Positions 63,822 to 64,000 of a stretch of DNA of 64,000 bases are shown here, in pieces (the stretch's first letter is position 1; each line of letters opens with the position of its first letter). The position numbers and the translations under genes are program-made. Source of the stretch: Epiperipatus broadwayi (taxonomy: Eukaryota > Onychophora > Udeonychophora > Euonychophora > Peripatidae); contig JAQFVV010012498.1 in the NCBI GenBank assembly GCA_028023455.1, positions 3,889,797-3,953,796 of the forward strand. Reading direction: 5' to 3'. The notes under the pieces are model-generated. The model was not told the origin of the DNA. It did no database searches and worked only from the letters and a program-made list of their open reading frames with translations.

Positions 63822-64000
63822 ATAGGGTTTTATACGTCATATTTTTGCCATTTGCATTTAGTTTAGATTTCCTTTATGTATGCAACTTTTATTTCACATT
63901 TTTTTAAAAAACCTGATCTTTTATTTTCCCAGACTCATCTATTTTAACTATGTTTAATCAATGATTATTTATTTAATTATTGGTCTTGGCTCATTTCATT

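Overview
ORGANISM AND OVERALL CHARACTER. This is an extremely A+T-rich stretch of a metazoan nuclear genome, full of long (TA)n arrays, one long (TAA)n array and poly-T runs. I find no convincing host gene. Every substantial coding stretch belongs to a retroelement: Ty3/gypsy LTR retrotransposons, Penelope-like elements (PLEs) with a C-terminal GIY-YIG nuclease, and an RTE-like non-LTR element. tRNA-derived SINEs and a MITE-like inverted repeat are also present. The element mix suggests an invertebrate, with an arthropod as my best guess. That is inference from element style, not proof. LAYOUT. 1-3756 is a diverged copy of a giant LTR, cut by the window start. 5124-7286 is PLE family A in a head-to-head, inverted-arm arrangement. 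7885-8146 is a 3' end of PLE family B. 11229-12367 is a decayed plus-strand gypsy integrase ending in a PPT-like tract. 13943-14717 is an RTE 3' end. 16430-16980 is a diverged direct repeat, 17783-18120 a MITE-like inverted repeat, and 19590-19880 a PLE relic. 21038-36502 is a complete young gypsy element on the minus strand. 37742-38778 is PLE family C, again with inverted arms. 38939-47557 is an LTR-like pair around a decayed minus-strand element that keeps only a gag-like coiled-coil region and a pol-like tail. 52123-52565 is a head-to-head SINE pair, and 53795-54080 a probable SINE. 54885-58640 is PLE family B with inverted arms. 60135-63635 is a decayed minus-strand gypsy element with pol tail and coiled-coil gag. 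The rest is AT-rich non-coding DNA. HOW THE MAIN ELEMENT WORKS. The 15.5-kb element at 21038-36502 has two nearly identical LTRs of about 4.58 kb each. It also has a PBS-like site, a purine tract GAAGGGGGAAG, and an internal region of only 6.3 kb. Its gene order on the minus strand is gag, protease, RT, RNase H, integrase. Gag and protease are in different frames, joined by a strong candidate -1 frameshift signal: GTTAAAC, the gag stop codon, a six-base gap measured from the slippery site, then a nine-pair stem. Protease and RT share one frame but are separated by a single UGA. That UGA is either a fresh inactivating mutation or a second recoding site. MAIN POINTS OF INTEREST. These are the giant-LTR gypsy with its frameshift module, three PLE families that all carry inverted 5'-truncated arms, the gag-only LTR element with repetitive protein modules, and the repeated association of insertions with (TA)n.
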